From the NCBI GenBank assembly GCA_003427395.1, contig BFEA01000169.1, positions 1,129,344-1,150,654 of the forward strand: a stretch of DNA of 21,311 bases, read 5' to 3'. This DNA is from Chara braunii (lineage: Eukaryota > Streptophyta > Charophyceae > Charales > Characeae). The notes under the pieces were generated by a model. The model searched no databases and was not told the DNA's origin. It worked only from the letters and a program-made list of their open reading frames with translations. This document shows, piece by piece, positions 7,380 to 17,432 of the stretch. Made by a program: the position numbers and the translations under genes. The stretch's first letter is position 1. The number at the start of each line of letters is the position of its first letter.

Positions 7380-10078
7380 TCTTTGTCAGCCTCGTAGCCA
7401 CTCCGGCAAAATCCTCCATACATGGCACAGGTTGCCTCCACCCTCCACAGCCTGCTCCGCCAAGTCGACAGGATTCATCTCCTCCCTCGACCACCATGAG
7501 ACTTGTTTCCCTCCCTCGTACCGCAAATTGATGGAAAGAAAAATATCGGCTTCAGGGATTACACTACTGGGCTTTCACAGTGCTCACCCCCATCAAAAAA
7601 CCGCCGGGTGACTTGCATGCCCCTTCACTCTCCCTTTGCAATTTCAGGTTTCCTAGGGTGTGCGTTGGAATGTCAGCTGCTGACAGCTTTCGGGCCAACA
7701 ACGTATACACAATCTCATGGATTCGCACTACTCTTGGCCTACATGCTTTGCCTGCTTCCACGTAGTTTCGCTTCAACAGGCATTACCAGCACCACCTACT
7801 GTCCCTTCGCCCTGCGACTACCTCGCTCCCACCCGCAGTCATGGTGACGCTTCCCTACTTTCCTGCCAAGCAATGTTCGCAGCCCCCTCCCCCATATACC
7901 ATCGGGTCTCATCCACCGAGCTCAGAAGTCCGACCCAAGTGCCACTCCTGCTCCTCACTCGGTGAAGGGCCAGGAAATGCATCGGCACCCTCCGCCTCTC
8001 ACCGAAAGCCCCGAGCGGCCCGACCGCACATTTCCTCGACTTTTTTTGAAGGCCAAGGAAGCATCCTGGCAATCCCTTGAACGAGTCCCCAACTCAACCA
8101 CGCATCCAAACAGTGGAAACCTCGCACTCCCCGTTCCTGTCTGCTTGTGAACATCCCAGGGGACAGCATCAACCACCCTTGTGTTTTATTCGCCCAGCTT
8201 TTAGTCCCACAACACTTGTCGTGTGCCTCGAAACAACTCTGTCGCATTTTGTGCTCAACCTGTTGTTAGTCCAAGCCTTGCACCAGACTCTTTACCAGAA
8301 AATCCAGCAGGAAGGTGAAGGCCAGTTATGCCGGTTATCATGTACACTCGAGAGCAAGCAACCCAGCAGGTACCCTGCTCCTGAAACCTACTAAAACGAA
8401 GAAGCCAATGAGCAAACTGGGGGGCCATCACAGATAGCCCCGAACCAATTTCCCAACCAACCACCACCTACACATCTTCCTTTCACTGCTGTCGCCATCG
8501 CACGTTATTCCAGTCCTTCTGGTACACAAACCCCCTGCAATAGTCGGGCATGTTTTCTTAGCCTGTGCTAAGATCACACGCCCCCTCCTCCTCTCAACAC
8601 ACTCCCTGCCATTCATATTGTGCCTGGAAGTTTACTACCAACGCACGTGTGGGGGAGGTTTTGCATCCCTCCCTGTCCTGCCACTCGGCACTCACTCCCT
8701 CCTGGGACTTTCATTCTTCCCACTCACCGTCATTTATCGCCACTGGGAAGACCATGTAAACGCTGACCTCCATCCTTCCTGCCACAAGCAACTCAAATAG
8801 CAGCACGCAAAGCTTCTATCTTCCTGAAACCTCGGCCAACCTGTCTCGCCTTAAATGGACACAAGTGAAGAACACTTTTTTCCACCACTTCCAATATGCC
8901 CCCCTGTTTCCCGGCAAAAACAGAGTACCACCAAGGCTCCGCCCCATCGGAATCCCCTCCATCACCTGCATGCTGCACTCTCGTACTACTCTTTACAGGG
9001 GGCTCAGATGTCCTCTTTCCATCTCAGAAGTGGCCTCCATGCCACCCACCTACCAAGTAAAAATTCCGAAACAAACCACCTTCTTTACGCAAGAAAGATC
9101 TGAATGAATGCCCCCTCCCCAAGCCACCAGGAGGCCAAGATCCCTTCCACATTTCCAAAATGAAACTGTAGTCTACATCCTCACTACGTTCCTCTCTATG
9201 GCATCAAGCACCCCCTTCATACGCCCCGCCAAATGATCCCCATGCACCCCACAAAATTCCCTCATCTTCTTCACTCCCTCTCCGACTAACAAGGGAAGTC
9301 CTTCCATACTTGGCTTTCTGACAAGCACATACGCAAGCTCTACAAGTATCATCCCCGATCCCCACCGAGAAAGAAAAAAGAAAGAAAAAATTGCCAAGGA
9401 CTGTTATTTCTTGTCCAGCATCAATAGCATAATCCACAAATTTCGTTGGGAGATAACCGACAACGTTAATATAGAAGACTGGCTGATGATAACCGTGACT
9501 CAAACATCCTTTTCAAGCTCAACCTCATGATGGCATCTCCAGCTCCATTAGCGCAGTCATAACTACGACAGAGACTAAACACATCATTACCAAGACCGCA
9601 ACTGCACACCAGCAAAGCCAGCCTACTCTCCCACCTAGCCATCAACATGACAATCCTTCTTCATCGCTACCAAAATATACCGCTTGCCATTATCTGGGTG
9701 GTAAACCGTTCCCCGTCACTCCCGTTCCCGATTCTGCCTCCACATCATCTCCAACCTGGATAGGTTAGCACAACCTGGCCACGATCATGAATGAATCCAT
9801 CCCACAACCCTGCCTGCATACCAACGTAAAGAGGCCAAGGATGTACCAGCAGCCTTCCTTCCACAAAGCCACCATGCTTCATTCATGGCATTGCAACAGC
9901 GCCACACCTCTGTCCAGTCCAGTCCAGCCACTCCAGAAAGTATGGAGTAAAGACACACGGAATAGCAAAGGGCCTCATCCCATGCACTGTGAACAAAGCC
10001 CTGCCAGTCACGACCAACTTCTGCCACCACTGTCATTGTTCCACCTCCTGCCGCAGCTTGTCTACTTTTTCCAGTGGC
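7380..10078. other. Downstream of YTHDF: no further exon recognised
   Basis: The plus strand is pyrimidine-rich and the open frames are short and unlike known proteins. Part of the region may be the 3' UTR of the minus-strand YTHDF gene. A minus-strand AATAAA lies at 8189-8184, about 1.9 kb after the stop, but nothing else marks the transcript end. The 192-residue plus frame at 9787-10365 overlaps the antisense of the last exon and is rejected as a gene. Confidence 0.45.
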
Positions 10079-10966
10079 TTACACCTCTCTTTTTGTCGGG
10101 CCACCGAGCGCTTTCTCCTCTTTTGTACCACCACCATGACCAAGCCCCACTCTCGACTCCACCCCGACCCCATCAGCTGCGCTGGCTGGATTCGCGGAGC
10201 GTTGCTGACCCCCAGCAACCGTGCCATCTTGCACCAAAATCCCCTTCGCACTGCTCACAGTCTTTGCACTCGCATCGGACACAGGGGATTGACCACTGGC
10301 TCCCTGATCCGACGGTGCAGAATCCTGGGGCCGACCACGCTCTTTTGTCTCTTCGGCCGCAGTAGTCGCTGCTGAAACGTGCCCACTTGCTCGGTCCGGA
10401 CTCATGCTCACTGGCTCGCTACTTGAGGACGCCCGAAGCAGCACACTGGGAGCAGCACCAGGAGATGGCCTGTTTCCAGGTTCTGGCAGCAGGCTCTGCT
10501 TCCCATCCAACTTTGGCCCCATCGAGGTTTCGAAACCAGAAGTCGAAGGATCTGCCCTCTTTGGGTGTGCAGTCACATGGGGTGAGATCTGTTGTGGCTG
10601 GTGCTGCTGTTGTTGGTGTTGCTGATGATGTTCCTGGTGCTGTTGGTGCTGCTGGAGCTGCTGGTGCTGCAGGTGCTGCTGGTGCTGCTGGTGCTGTTGG
10701 TGCATCTGGTGCTGCTGGTGTTGCTGCTGGTGATATTGGTGTGGGTGCTGGGCAAGTGGCTGATGCTGCAGACTGTGTTGAGGAGGAACCTGATAAGATG
10801 GCCTTCCTTGGTGTTGCTCCCTTTGCCTCTGTTGAGCCTGCCTTGCCTTCTTCTCCTGCAACTGCTTCTGCCTGTTGTCATAGAAGTCAAAGTCGTCAAG
10901 AATAGATGTCTTCGCCGGGAAGTTCTTGAAAATAGTAAGCATCTCAACTCCTTGTTCATACTTTAT
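10079..10966 (-). CDS. YTHDF: YTHDF/ECT m6A reader, last exon: YTH end and His/Gln tail
   Basis: This exon encodes 295 residues and a TAA stop. It starts after an AG acceptor (TGCTGTGCAG then ATAAAG) and continues the frame of the preceding exon, giving TQE-IKYEQG as in plant ECT proteins. Exon residues 1-40 (EQGVEML, ILDDFDFYDNRQ, LQEKKARQ) form the end of the YTH fold and its last helix. Residues about 64-126 are almost only His and Gln (10777-10589), coded by a CAG/CAA/CAC run. The rest is Ser-, Pro-, Gly- and Ala-rich and probably disordered. Land-plant ECT proteins usually have a short tail here, so the roughly 250-residue extension is unusual. The stop codon lies within AGAGGTGTAAGC, which also resembles a splice donor (GAG then GTGTAAG), so a further 3' exon is possible. 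Confidence 0.85.
   Translation of the reverse strand: MKYEQGVEMLTIFKNFPAKTSILDDFDFYDNRQKQLQEKKARQAQQRQREQHQGRPSYQVPPQHSLQHQPLAQHPHQYHQQQHQQHQMHQQHQQHQQHLQHQQLQQHQQHQEHHQQHQQQQHQPQQISPHVTAHPKRADPSTSGFETSMGPKLDGKQSLLPEPGNRPSPGAAPSVLLRASSSSEPVSMSPDRASGHVSAATTAAEETKERGRPQDSAPSDQGASGQSPVSDASAKTVSSAKGILVQDGTVAGGQQRSANPASAADGVGVESRVGLGHGGGTKEEKALGGPTKREV
10589..10777 (-). repeat. CAG/CAC/CAA repeat encoding His/Gln tract
   Basis: This is an imperfect trinucleotide run inside the last YTHDF exon. It encodes about 63 residues, nearly all Gln or His. CAG, CAA, CAC and CAT codons are mixed. The antisense frames across it (Leu/Val-rich or Ala/Gly-rich on the plus strand) are shadows. Confidence 0.9.
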
Positions 10967-12006
10967 CTGCACAGCAATAGCCAAAACTCACAATTAAAAC
11001 CTCTAAGTGGATGGCATACAGTCACGGTGCTCCTTAATTGTGAGTTGATACATTTCACGGAGCAAGCTGTGAGTTGACAAATAGACATCGGGAAAAAGGT
11101 AATTAATCGACCCTGTTTGCAACCCTCACTCCTGAAAAATGTCAGATGTTTAGCAGAAACTTGTGCTCTTGCACCAGTTGGTGCCTCCGGTACAGGGCGA
11201 TCTCAGGCTATTAACGGCGATGCAGGAAAATCAAGACATAATTATGCCATAAACAGCGCTGGACGAACCGACTAAGGAACGTTGAAATGTTTGGGCCCTG
11301 CGTACAGACGGCGGTGTGGTCACAGGGCCCATCTATTTCAATGATGAGATGAACTGGGTTTCCGACACAAACAACCGTAACACCAGAAACTAAAATGATG
11401 CTGCAAAAAGTACAAAACAGTGCCATTACGGCGATTGATTTTTTGCTAGCTAGCAAACCTGCAGCCTCTGCCTTTTCCCACCAACAGAAATTCACAGCTG
11501 ACCCACCACAACACTCGTTCCGTTCCAGCTGAGCCAGCCTTCACAGCTCGCACATAGCCCCAAATAAACCTTCAAATCCAGGTTCACCCGGGTCAACCTA
11601 TTTTTCCCGGACGGCCAGGCCGTGCAAGGACCAGGGAAGTTCCTAGCAAAACAAAAAAAAAACAAAAAGAACTATGTTATGCAGAAAAATAAACGGAACA
11701 ACTTTTGCCTCAGGGTCACATCGAAATTCTTTGCCAAATTTTAAATAAAAAGTAAGTTAAGAAAATAATTTCAATTTTTTTATTTTCTTATTTTGTTTTG
11801 GACACGCAGGGCAAGTGGCCAAATAATTTCTATTTTTTTATTTTTTTACTTTTTTTGGACACGCAGGGCAAATGGCCCCGGGCCACTTTGGTAGCCTAGA
11901 TTCAATGAAATTTCCAAGCCAACATCCTCAACTGAAGAAATTTTAAGAGCACGTACGAGGACCATCATTATGCAGTCAACCAACTCGTGAAATGCACTCC
12001 CCTTAC
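10967..12006 (-). other. YTHDF intron, 1040 bp
   Basis: The donor is CAAGAG then GTAAGG and the acceptor is GTGCAG then ATAAAG. Both neighbouring exons are in phase 0. The intron contains an AT-rich tandem duplication (11763-11877). I see no other feature in it. Confidence 0.85.
11763..11877. repeat. 58-bp AT-rich tandem duplication in intron
   Basis: Units 11763-11820 and 11821-11877 both run from AAATAATTTC through a T-rich stretch to GGACACGCAGGGCAAGTGGCC or a close variant. They differ mostly in the T-run lengths. Confidence 0.88.
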
Positions 12007-12219
12007 CTCTTGGGTATCCCTGCTGTTTGTCACTGGCTTGTTGTCATTGTTCTCTAAAATGATATGACGGAAATTCCCGTTTGGGATGTCCTTGATCAAG
12101 TGCCAATGAACTGGAAAATGCCCACTCCACTTGTCCTGCTGCCAATAATCGACGCTCTGCTCAAAGTTGACAGGTCCCGTCATCTCTGCCACACCGAGGA
12201 ACTGGCCACTCGCATTTAC
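12007..12219 (-). CDS. YTHDF: YTHDF/ECT m6A reader, YTH core exon
   Basis: This 71-codon exon is in phase 0 on both sides. The acceptor is TCCGCAG then GTAAAT, and the donor is CAAGAG then GTAAGG. It encodes the centre of the YTH domain: [26 protein letters not shown] and [15 protein letters not shown], the last nearly invariant in the DF family. Two of the three aromatic-cage tryptophans that hold the methyl group of m6A are here, Trp at 12144-12142 (DYW) and Trp at 12129-12127 (DKW). The protein is expected to bind m6A in cytoplasmic mRNA, as other YTHDF/ECT readers do. Confidence 0.95.
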
Positions 12220-12989
12220 CTGCGGAGACAACAAACAGTTTCAGAGCTTTAGCACTCGGTGCCTCCTGAGTGAGGAGATCTACACCAGATGGTTCGTTAT
12301 CGATCACCAGAGACATCATGCATGGTCGATAGTTTAATGCCACCCACCACCAGGAGGCAACACTCGACTGAGACTGCTTCAACATAACAACTTGGGCACT
12401 TTTCCGCAAGTTGACAGAGCTACCACAGTGGAAGTGCATCCGGGAATTGTTGTCACACAAGCAACACCTTGGCTAGTTTTCACCACAAGCTGTAGATCGT
12501 TAACGCGGCATTGGCTCAGTTTCCTAAAGGGGAGTCTTGTCAATAGAGCTATACCACAGTCAAGACATCGTTTTCATACATGCAACCAACTCCGCACACT
12601 TACCAATTTGCTCGGACGAATAAGTGAAAAGAAATAGCTAGGGAGACAGAGCAGGACTTGACATCAATCCACAAACACGAATAGAAAACATGGGACGCTA
12701 AAATAACCAAAAAATCAACCCAAACATGAACAGAAAAAAAGAGGACACTAAAATAACCAGAAGCAACCACCAAGACCAAGACTACGGACACCGAGTGGAC
12801 CCTCTACGTGAGAGATAGGGATCTGCAAGTATTCATGCACGTCAGCAACTGACTGAAAACAGATGTGCCCAGAGGGCCATGACAAATTTAACATCAGGAT
12901 CCCATGACAAATTTAACATCAGGATCCTAACCCAGGGCAAAATGGAATTAATTACGATTTTTTTAAAATAAGGTAAGTGTCAGACTTAC
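12220..12989 (-). other. YTHDF intron, 770 bp
   Basis: The donor is TTTTCG then GTAAGT, and the acceptor TCCGCAG follows a T-rich tract. Joining gives FFS-VNASG, as in plant YTH domains. The intron holds a 25-bp tandem duplication at 12877-12926. Confidence 0.88.
12877..12926. repeat. 25-bp perfect tandem duplication
   Basis: Two identical 25-bp units (12877-12901 and 12902-12926) begin CCATGACAAA and end ATCAGGATC. They lie inside a YTHDF intron. Confidence 0.93.
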
Positions 12990-13727
12990 CGAAAAGAAGA
13001 GAAAGATTGGGCACATAGCACGGCCACCTTTCTCTTGAGCCTCTTTGTAAGCGTTCTCCAGCCGACGGTTCCCGTTTGGAGTGCTGGCCCAAACGTTGAA
13101 CTTGATGCTCTTGTGGACATCATCCTCACTGTAGGACTTGATAACAAAGAAGCGTGCCATATCAGGCTTGCAGTTGAAATCCGCCCTATTATATTGCTCC
13201 CTCAGCTCACGAGAGGAGCTGCCAGAATCAGCTCCAACCCGTAGATGGCGCATGCCACCTGCCCCTCTGCTCCGCATCGGTCTGTTTAACCGTGGCATTC
13301 GGTCCATCCCCTCACCAGAGCTACCTACCAATACCCCTCCATCTTTCAACTGCCCATTAATACTTCCATTGTTCGAAGGAGAAATTCCCAATGCCCCCCT
13401 CCTTGGCCTCGGGCGATCCCCATTTGGCCAGCCCCTCATCGCCGTGCTCACTGCATCTGTTCTCTCCCCACCCAGGTTCAGACGTGCTGTCCTTGCCGTC
13501 AAGCTGGCCACCCCATTATTACCGGGCGTCTTCACTGAGGGTGAGATTGTACTATACCCCGTCCTCTGCATGGCTGTCGTCGCTGGAGCCATCGCCACAC
13601 CCGCACCTGGCCCCATCGATGCACGCACAATCGTACTCCCTGAAAGAGTCGTCATGTGACCAATTCTTTGCACGGATGCATTCATCGGTGGAGGGCGAAT
13701 CAATGCCGAAACTCCAGAGCCATCCTG
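12990..13727 (-). CDS. YTHDF: YTHDF/ECT m6A reader, linker and start of YTH domain
   Basis: This exon has about 246 codons and is in phase 0. Roughly the first 190 residues are a Ser-, Gly-, Arg- and Pro-rich linker of low complexity, with basic patches such as RPRPRRG and NRPMRSRG. The YTH domain then opens with [20 protein letters not shown] and [10 protein letters not shown], ending CPIFLFFS at the donor. The Trp of NVWAST (13091-13089) is the first cage tryptophan. The SYSEDD and [10 protein letters not shown] motifs place it in the DF class, not the DC class. The acceptor lies in an AAG-CAG-CAG-GAT run, so 13730, 13727 or 13724 are equally possible first bases, all in frame. Confidence 0.93.
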
Positions 13728-15117
13728 CTGCTTTTTCACATATCCACAAACACCACCACCAAACAAACAACAAAAAAGTCAGAATTCCCCTCACAGTCCG
13801 TTCCCGTCCACCTATTCAACCTGATTGCAGTCCCACCCCATTCCCTTGTGCGACCTGATTACATTCACTCACTCGACCACCGAAAAGAACAACAAACAAC
13901 CCAGGGTAAACAGCCTGATCACAGTGCAGTGCCATTTCACTTGTTTAACCAACGTAAAAAGAAAAGGGCAAGAGCAACTACCATTTTCCTAAGGAGGTGA
14001 CCGTCATGCATCCAATGCAGAGGTCATCTTCATACGACGAAGTCCACAAAAAATGTCATGCGTTCAAGAAGATTAAGCGCTCCTTGAAATCCTCAGTTCG
14101 CCATAGACTACCACAACCTCACTTCTTTTTTCTAGCCTTGTGTTTCTCCACTTGCCACCTCATCCACCTTCCCCTTCACATCACAATTACTGTTCCCTCC
14201 CAACACGGTGGCAGTAGGAATCACCTCATCTCACGTTTGCTGTTCTATCGCAGCATAGTGGCAGTCTGAATTCTAACTAAGAGAAACCTCAGAAGATCTG
14301 CGACCTACTCTGGCACCATATCAGACCCTTCACGTAAATCCAGACAACCACAGACAACCTTAATCAGGACTTGCACCACCTCGAAGACAAAATCGGCTTT
14401 TGTTCCCATCGCTAGATCTCAGCAATTGCCAGATACCTGCAGCAGCAACAACTTGTGGCTTCCATGTATGTTCTACACTTGTTCATTCACAGTGTTGTCC
14501 AGTTCCATGATGACACAGCATTCTGGCCCCTGAAGCAAAGGCCAATGAAAGCACGACTTACACCGGTAAACCACCGCCTTGAGGCGCCTCACTGCTCGCC
14601 ATCTTTTCCAAACCGCCAGCAACGCCATCAGCCATTGCAGCCCGGTAGCCCGAGCCATTGCTACAGTGTCGGTGGGGACGAGTTACTTTTTCTGCAAGGA
14701 TGGGGCCATGTACTGGCAGTTTGAGCACTCAATACCGACAATTACTCAAGTCTAAATGACCACACCGAAAGCTCCACGCCAAAGCCCACTGAGGTGTTAA
14801 GCCTCTTCATTTACTCAGAAGAGGTGTTACCTGACTGTAGTTAGGTCTCTATGTTCATTTAGGGGCAGCACAAGCTCGCCAGCTACAAGTATGTTCTGGC
14901 TTCCAAGAAAGTTCAGCAATTTGGAAGTGTGGGTGGAATTTCATGTGTGAAGACGAAGGGTAAGAGTGCAAAGCAAGACGCCAATGATGGCAGGCGTGAG
15001 TGGAAAAAAAGCAGGGAAAGTAAGCGAGAGAGAGAGAGAGAGGGAGAGAGACATTGCAGGCATGTGACATGATCACGTGCACAGCCATGTCGCATCAAAA
15101 GGGGGAAAAAAGCTTGC

Positions 15118-15286
15118 GCATGCCCCGCAATCTCAAGGAAAAACAAGAGAAATAACGACCCACCTAGCCGCAAACCCATACGGGCCGTTTTTCATAGCAT
15201 CAGCTGCTATGAAAAACGGCCCGTATGGGTTTGCGGCTAGGTGGGTCGTTATTTCTCTTGTTTTTCCTTGAGATTGCGGGGCATGC
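15118..15286. repeat. Perfect 82-bp inverted repeat with 5-nt loop
   Basis: Arms 15118-15199 and 15205-15286 are perfect reverse complements, checked base by base. The loop is TCAGC. Each arm starts or ends with GCATGCCCCGC. No clear target-site duplication flanks it. Transcribed from either strand it would give an 82-bp duplex. It resembles a foldback/MITE-type element or a hairpin-RNA source; I cannot assign it to a known family. Confidence 0.93.
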
Positions 15287-15601
15287 ATCAGCGGCAGCAC
15301 GCAGTAGATAATTTTGTTATGCAAAACATCAATCAAAATTTAATATCGCTTCCACTTTAACAGGCTTTGTTTGTCAAAAAGAGAGTTATGTTCGCTTTGC
15401 GCCTGGTCGGCACTTTTATGTCATTTTTTTCAGTTTCACATGCATACACACATTCAAGAACACAGACAAGCAGAACGACACCCAGAGCCACCCACCCATG
15501 CACACACAATGTGCATGCACGGATGCATACAGATGTTGTTGTACTGTCAAAATATTACTCTTGGATCTGAGCTCAACGCACTCACATCCTTAGTTCAGGA
15601 A

Positions 15602-15639
15602 GTGAATTATGCACATAAGTGTGAATTATGCACATAAGT
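15602..15639. repeat. 19-bp perfect tandem duplication
   Basis: GTGAATTATGCACATAAGT occurs twice in direct succession (15602-15620 and 15621-15639). Confidence 0.95.
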
Positions 15640-15737
15640 GGCCAGAGGTAAAAGATCCGTTTGGTCGGACATCTTTCTTCATCAAACAACCTCTTCATGC
15701 ACTTTAGAAAACCGGGCAGGCTGAGAGCGCTGAGGCT

Positions 15738-15935
15738 TCCACTTCCTTTCCATTTCGCTTTCCTTTTTTTTCCTCTTCTTTCCCTTTTTGTCCTATTCCT
15801 TCCTCTCTTCCCTTCCATAGCTCTTTACCTTCTTATCCTTTTGTTATTCCAATTTGTTTCCTTTCCTTCCTTTCTCGCCTTTCACCTTCTTTATTTCCCG
15901 CCTTTCACTTTCCTTCTTTCCCACCTTGCATTCTT
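15738..15935. repeat. Polypyrimidine tract (plus strand)
   Basis: About 200 bases are nearly all C and T on the plus strand, rich in CTTT and CCTT units. In the YTHDF pre-mRNA this becomes a long purine run. It carries no gene that I can see. Confidence 0.85.
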
Positions 15936-16370
15936 GTATTTTTTGTGTGTATGCTTTAGAGATGGCGCAACTTGCATTCATCCTTCGATCTTCCTGTCTT
16001 CCTGCCAACACAATACGACTGTGAACATTCCTAAATAGCTGATCTTCTATTTTCCACCTCTGACAATCTCCAGAGCAAGGCTTTTGAGTGGCAATAAATG
16101 AAATGAATTCTTCAACAAAAAATTTCAACTTGAACACGAATTCACGAATTCATGTCAGTTTTGGTCCAGAGAAACCGTCAGACATGACAACGATACTCGA
16201 CCACCATTGCCAAAGGTGCCCACCACCTTTTCGCAGTAAGGAACTCTAAATCCTGACCAAACCTTCTTAGCAATTCACCTTAGGCTGACGGCTGCAGCAT
16301 GTCCACAACCTTCCAAGATGCTACCACGCTGAGGAGGATATCATCGTATATATATAAATGTATATATATA

Positions 16371-16757
16371 TAGTCAAACAGAGCTGCCCGGTAAACCGTA
16401 GGCAGAGAGGGAGAAGCGGACAACAAACGAGGGGCTGTGGCAAACTGTTTCGTCGGAGTTTCACAGACTCATCAGGAGGCTATATACACGACATTGGACA
16501 ACTGCCCGGTGAGCCTTAAGGCAGAAATGGAGACCACAACAAGACACGGGGCCCTGCGACAGACTGTTTCGTCAAAGCTGCATGTATGTATGTATATATC
16601 GTCAAATAGAACTGCCCGGTAAACCGTAGGCAGAGAGGGAGAAGAGGACAACAAACGAGGGGCTGTGACAAACTGTTTCGTCGGAGTTTCACCGACTCAT
16701 CAGGAGGCTGAACCCTCAACAGTCTGTAGAATCCCCTCACTGATTACACTGTAAGAT
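16371..16757 (-). repeat. Ribozyme repeat cluster, three head-to-tail copies
   Basis: Copy 1 (16371-16481) runs from the left end to GAGGCT and breaks off there. It keeps CUGAUGA and GAA but has a stem II mismatch and no cleavage site. Copy 2 (about 16487-16582) is strongly diverged and keeps only the ribozyme 3' part. Copy 3 (16599-16757) is the best copy in the window: left end, hairpin block, complete hammerhead, and the start of the tail (CTGATTACACTG) seen in units D and E. TA runs lie before copy 1, after copy 3, and in part between copies. An isolated left-end scrap sits at 16780-16791, inside the TA run. Confidence 0.88.
16668..16727 (-). ncRNA. Type III hammerhead ribozyme, apparently intact
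   Basis: Read on the minus strand, the parts in order are as follows. Stem III 5' strand is ACAGACUGU (16727-16719), then U17 (16718). Stem I is GAGG (16717-16714), loop GUUCAG and CCUC (16707-16704). The core is CUGAUGA (16703-16697). Stem II is GUCGG (16696-16692), loop UGAAACU and CCGAC (16684-16680). Then come GAA (16679-16677) and stem III 3' strand ACAGUUUGU (16676-16668). Stem I has 4 pairs, stem II 5, and stem III 9 including one wobble. All conserved core positions, the 10.1-11.1 G-C pair and the 15.1-16.1 A-U pair are present. Cleavage would fall between 16718 and 16717. The triplet is GUU, which fits the NUH rule but is less usual than GUC. The fold was done by hand. Confidence 0.85.
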
Positions 16758-16762
16758 GGATG

Positions 16763-16824
16763 CATATATATATATATATATCGTCAAATAGATATATATA
16801 TATATATATTATACATATACATAT
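16763..16824. repeat. TA microsatellite around a repeat-end scrap
   Basis: Two TA runs (about 16763-16781 and 16792-16809, then a TATACA stretch) flank TCGTCAAATAG, which equals the left end of the ribozyme repeat. Confidence 0.88.
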
Positions 16825-17263
16825 GCCAGCTCTGAATCGGATCAGTAACAACTCTCGAATAAGATCAGCATCCCCAACGGAAGGCCAGATCCGCCTTTGG
16901 GGAAGGGGGAGAGAGGTGGGTGGGGTCCATTCCGAAAAGGGAGGAGAGTAGTTCTCCAACCATTATGCTCGCTCCAACGGACTAAAAAGCAAGCACCCTC
17001 TACTCCTGAGATTCAGACGGCGTGGAACCCACAGGGAGAAAGTGACGAAATAGATCCAGAAGCCTGACACGGAAATGAAAGAGCAAAAGAGGATTCACGG
17101 AAGGAAGTCAGTGAATGGGAACCCGCTACAACCGAGGTGCATCAATCGGCGCAAGGAAGCAAGTGTACCATGAGAGAAACCACTCATAGATAATCGATCA
17201 TCCTCGCATAGCGCAAGATGATTCATAGGTTAACATCAATACAGGGGGCTGAGAAAAAAAAAG

Positions 17264-17432
17264 CTTCACGTCTCTGAGGAGGCGGTCAATGGCTAGAAAT
17301 CAACGCCCCACAGGCCTCTACAGTTTTGCTAGCATCAATGCGGACTGGTTCACTTCTCCAAGGAGGGGGTGAATGCTTGGAAATCAAAAAATGCACACCG
17401 CTGCGGTTTGCTAGCATCCATGCAAACTATCA
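17264..17432. repeat. Diverged tandem duplication, period about 84 bp
   Basis: Both halves follow the same order: TTCAC, a GAGGAGG-like block, TCAATGGCT or GAATGCTTG with GAAATCAA, then TTTGCTAGCATCMATGC. The halves start near 17264 and 17348. Confidence 0.65.

Noticed and set aside
10387-11077. Plus-strand frames of 172 and 161 residues (Ala/Gly-rich and Leu/Val-rich)
   Set aside because: They are the antisense of the His/Gln-coding repeat and the YTH end of the last YTHDF exon.
13138-13858. Plus-strand frames of 173 and 155 residues
   Set aside because: They are antisense to the YTHDF linker exon, whose minus-strand frame runs straight into a clear YTH domain.
15077-15336. Two small open frames with the same protein segment on opposite strands
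   Set aside because: This is a direct consequence of the perfect 82-bp inverted repeat, not of duplicated genes.
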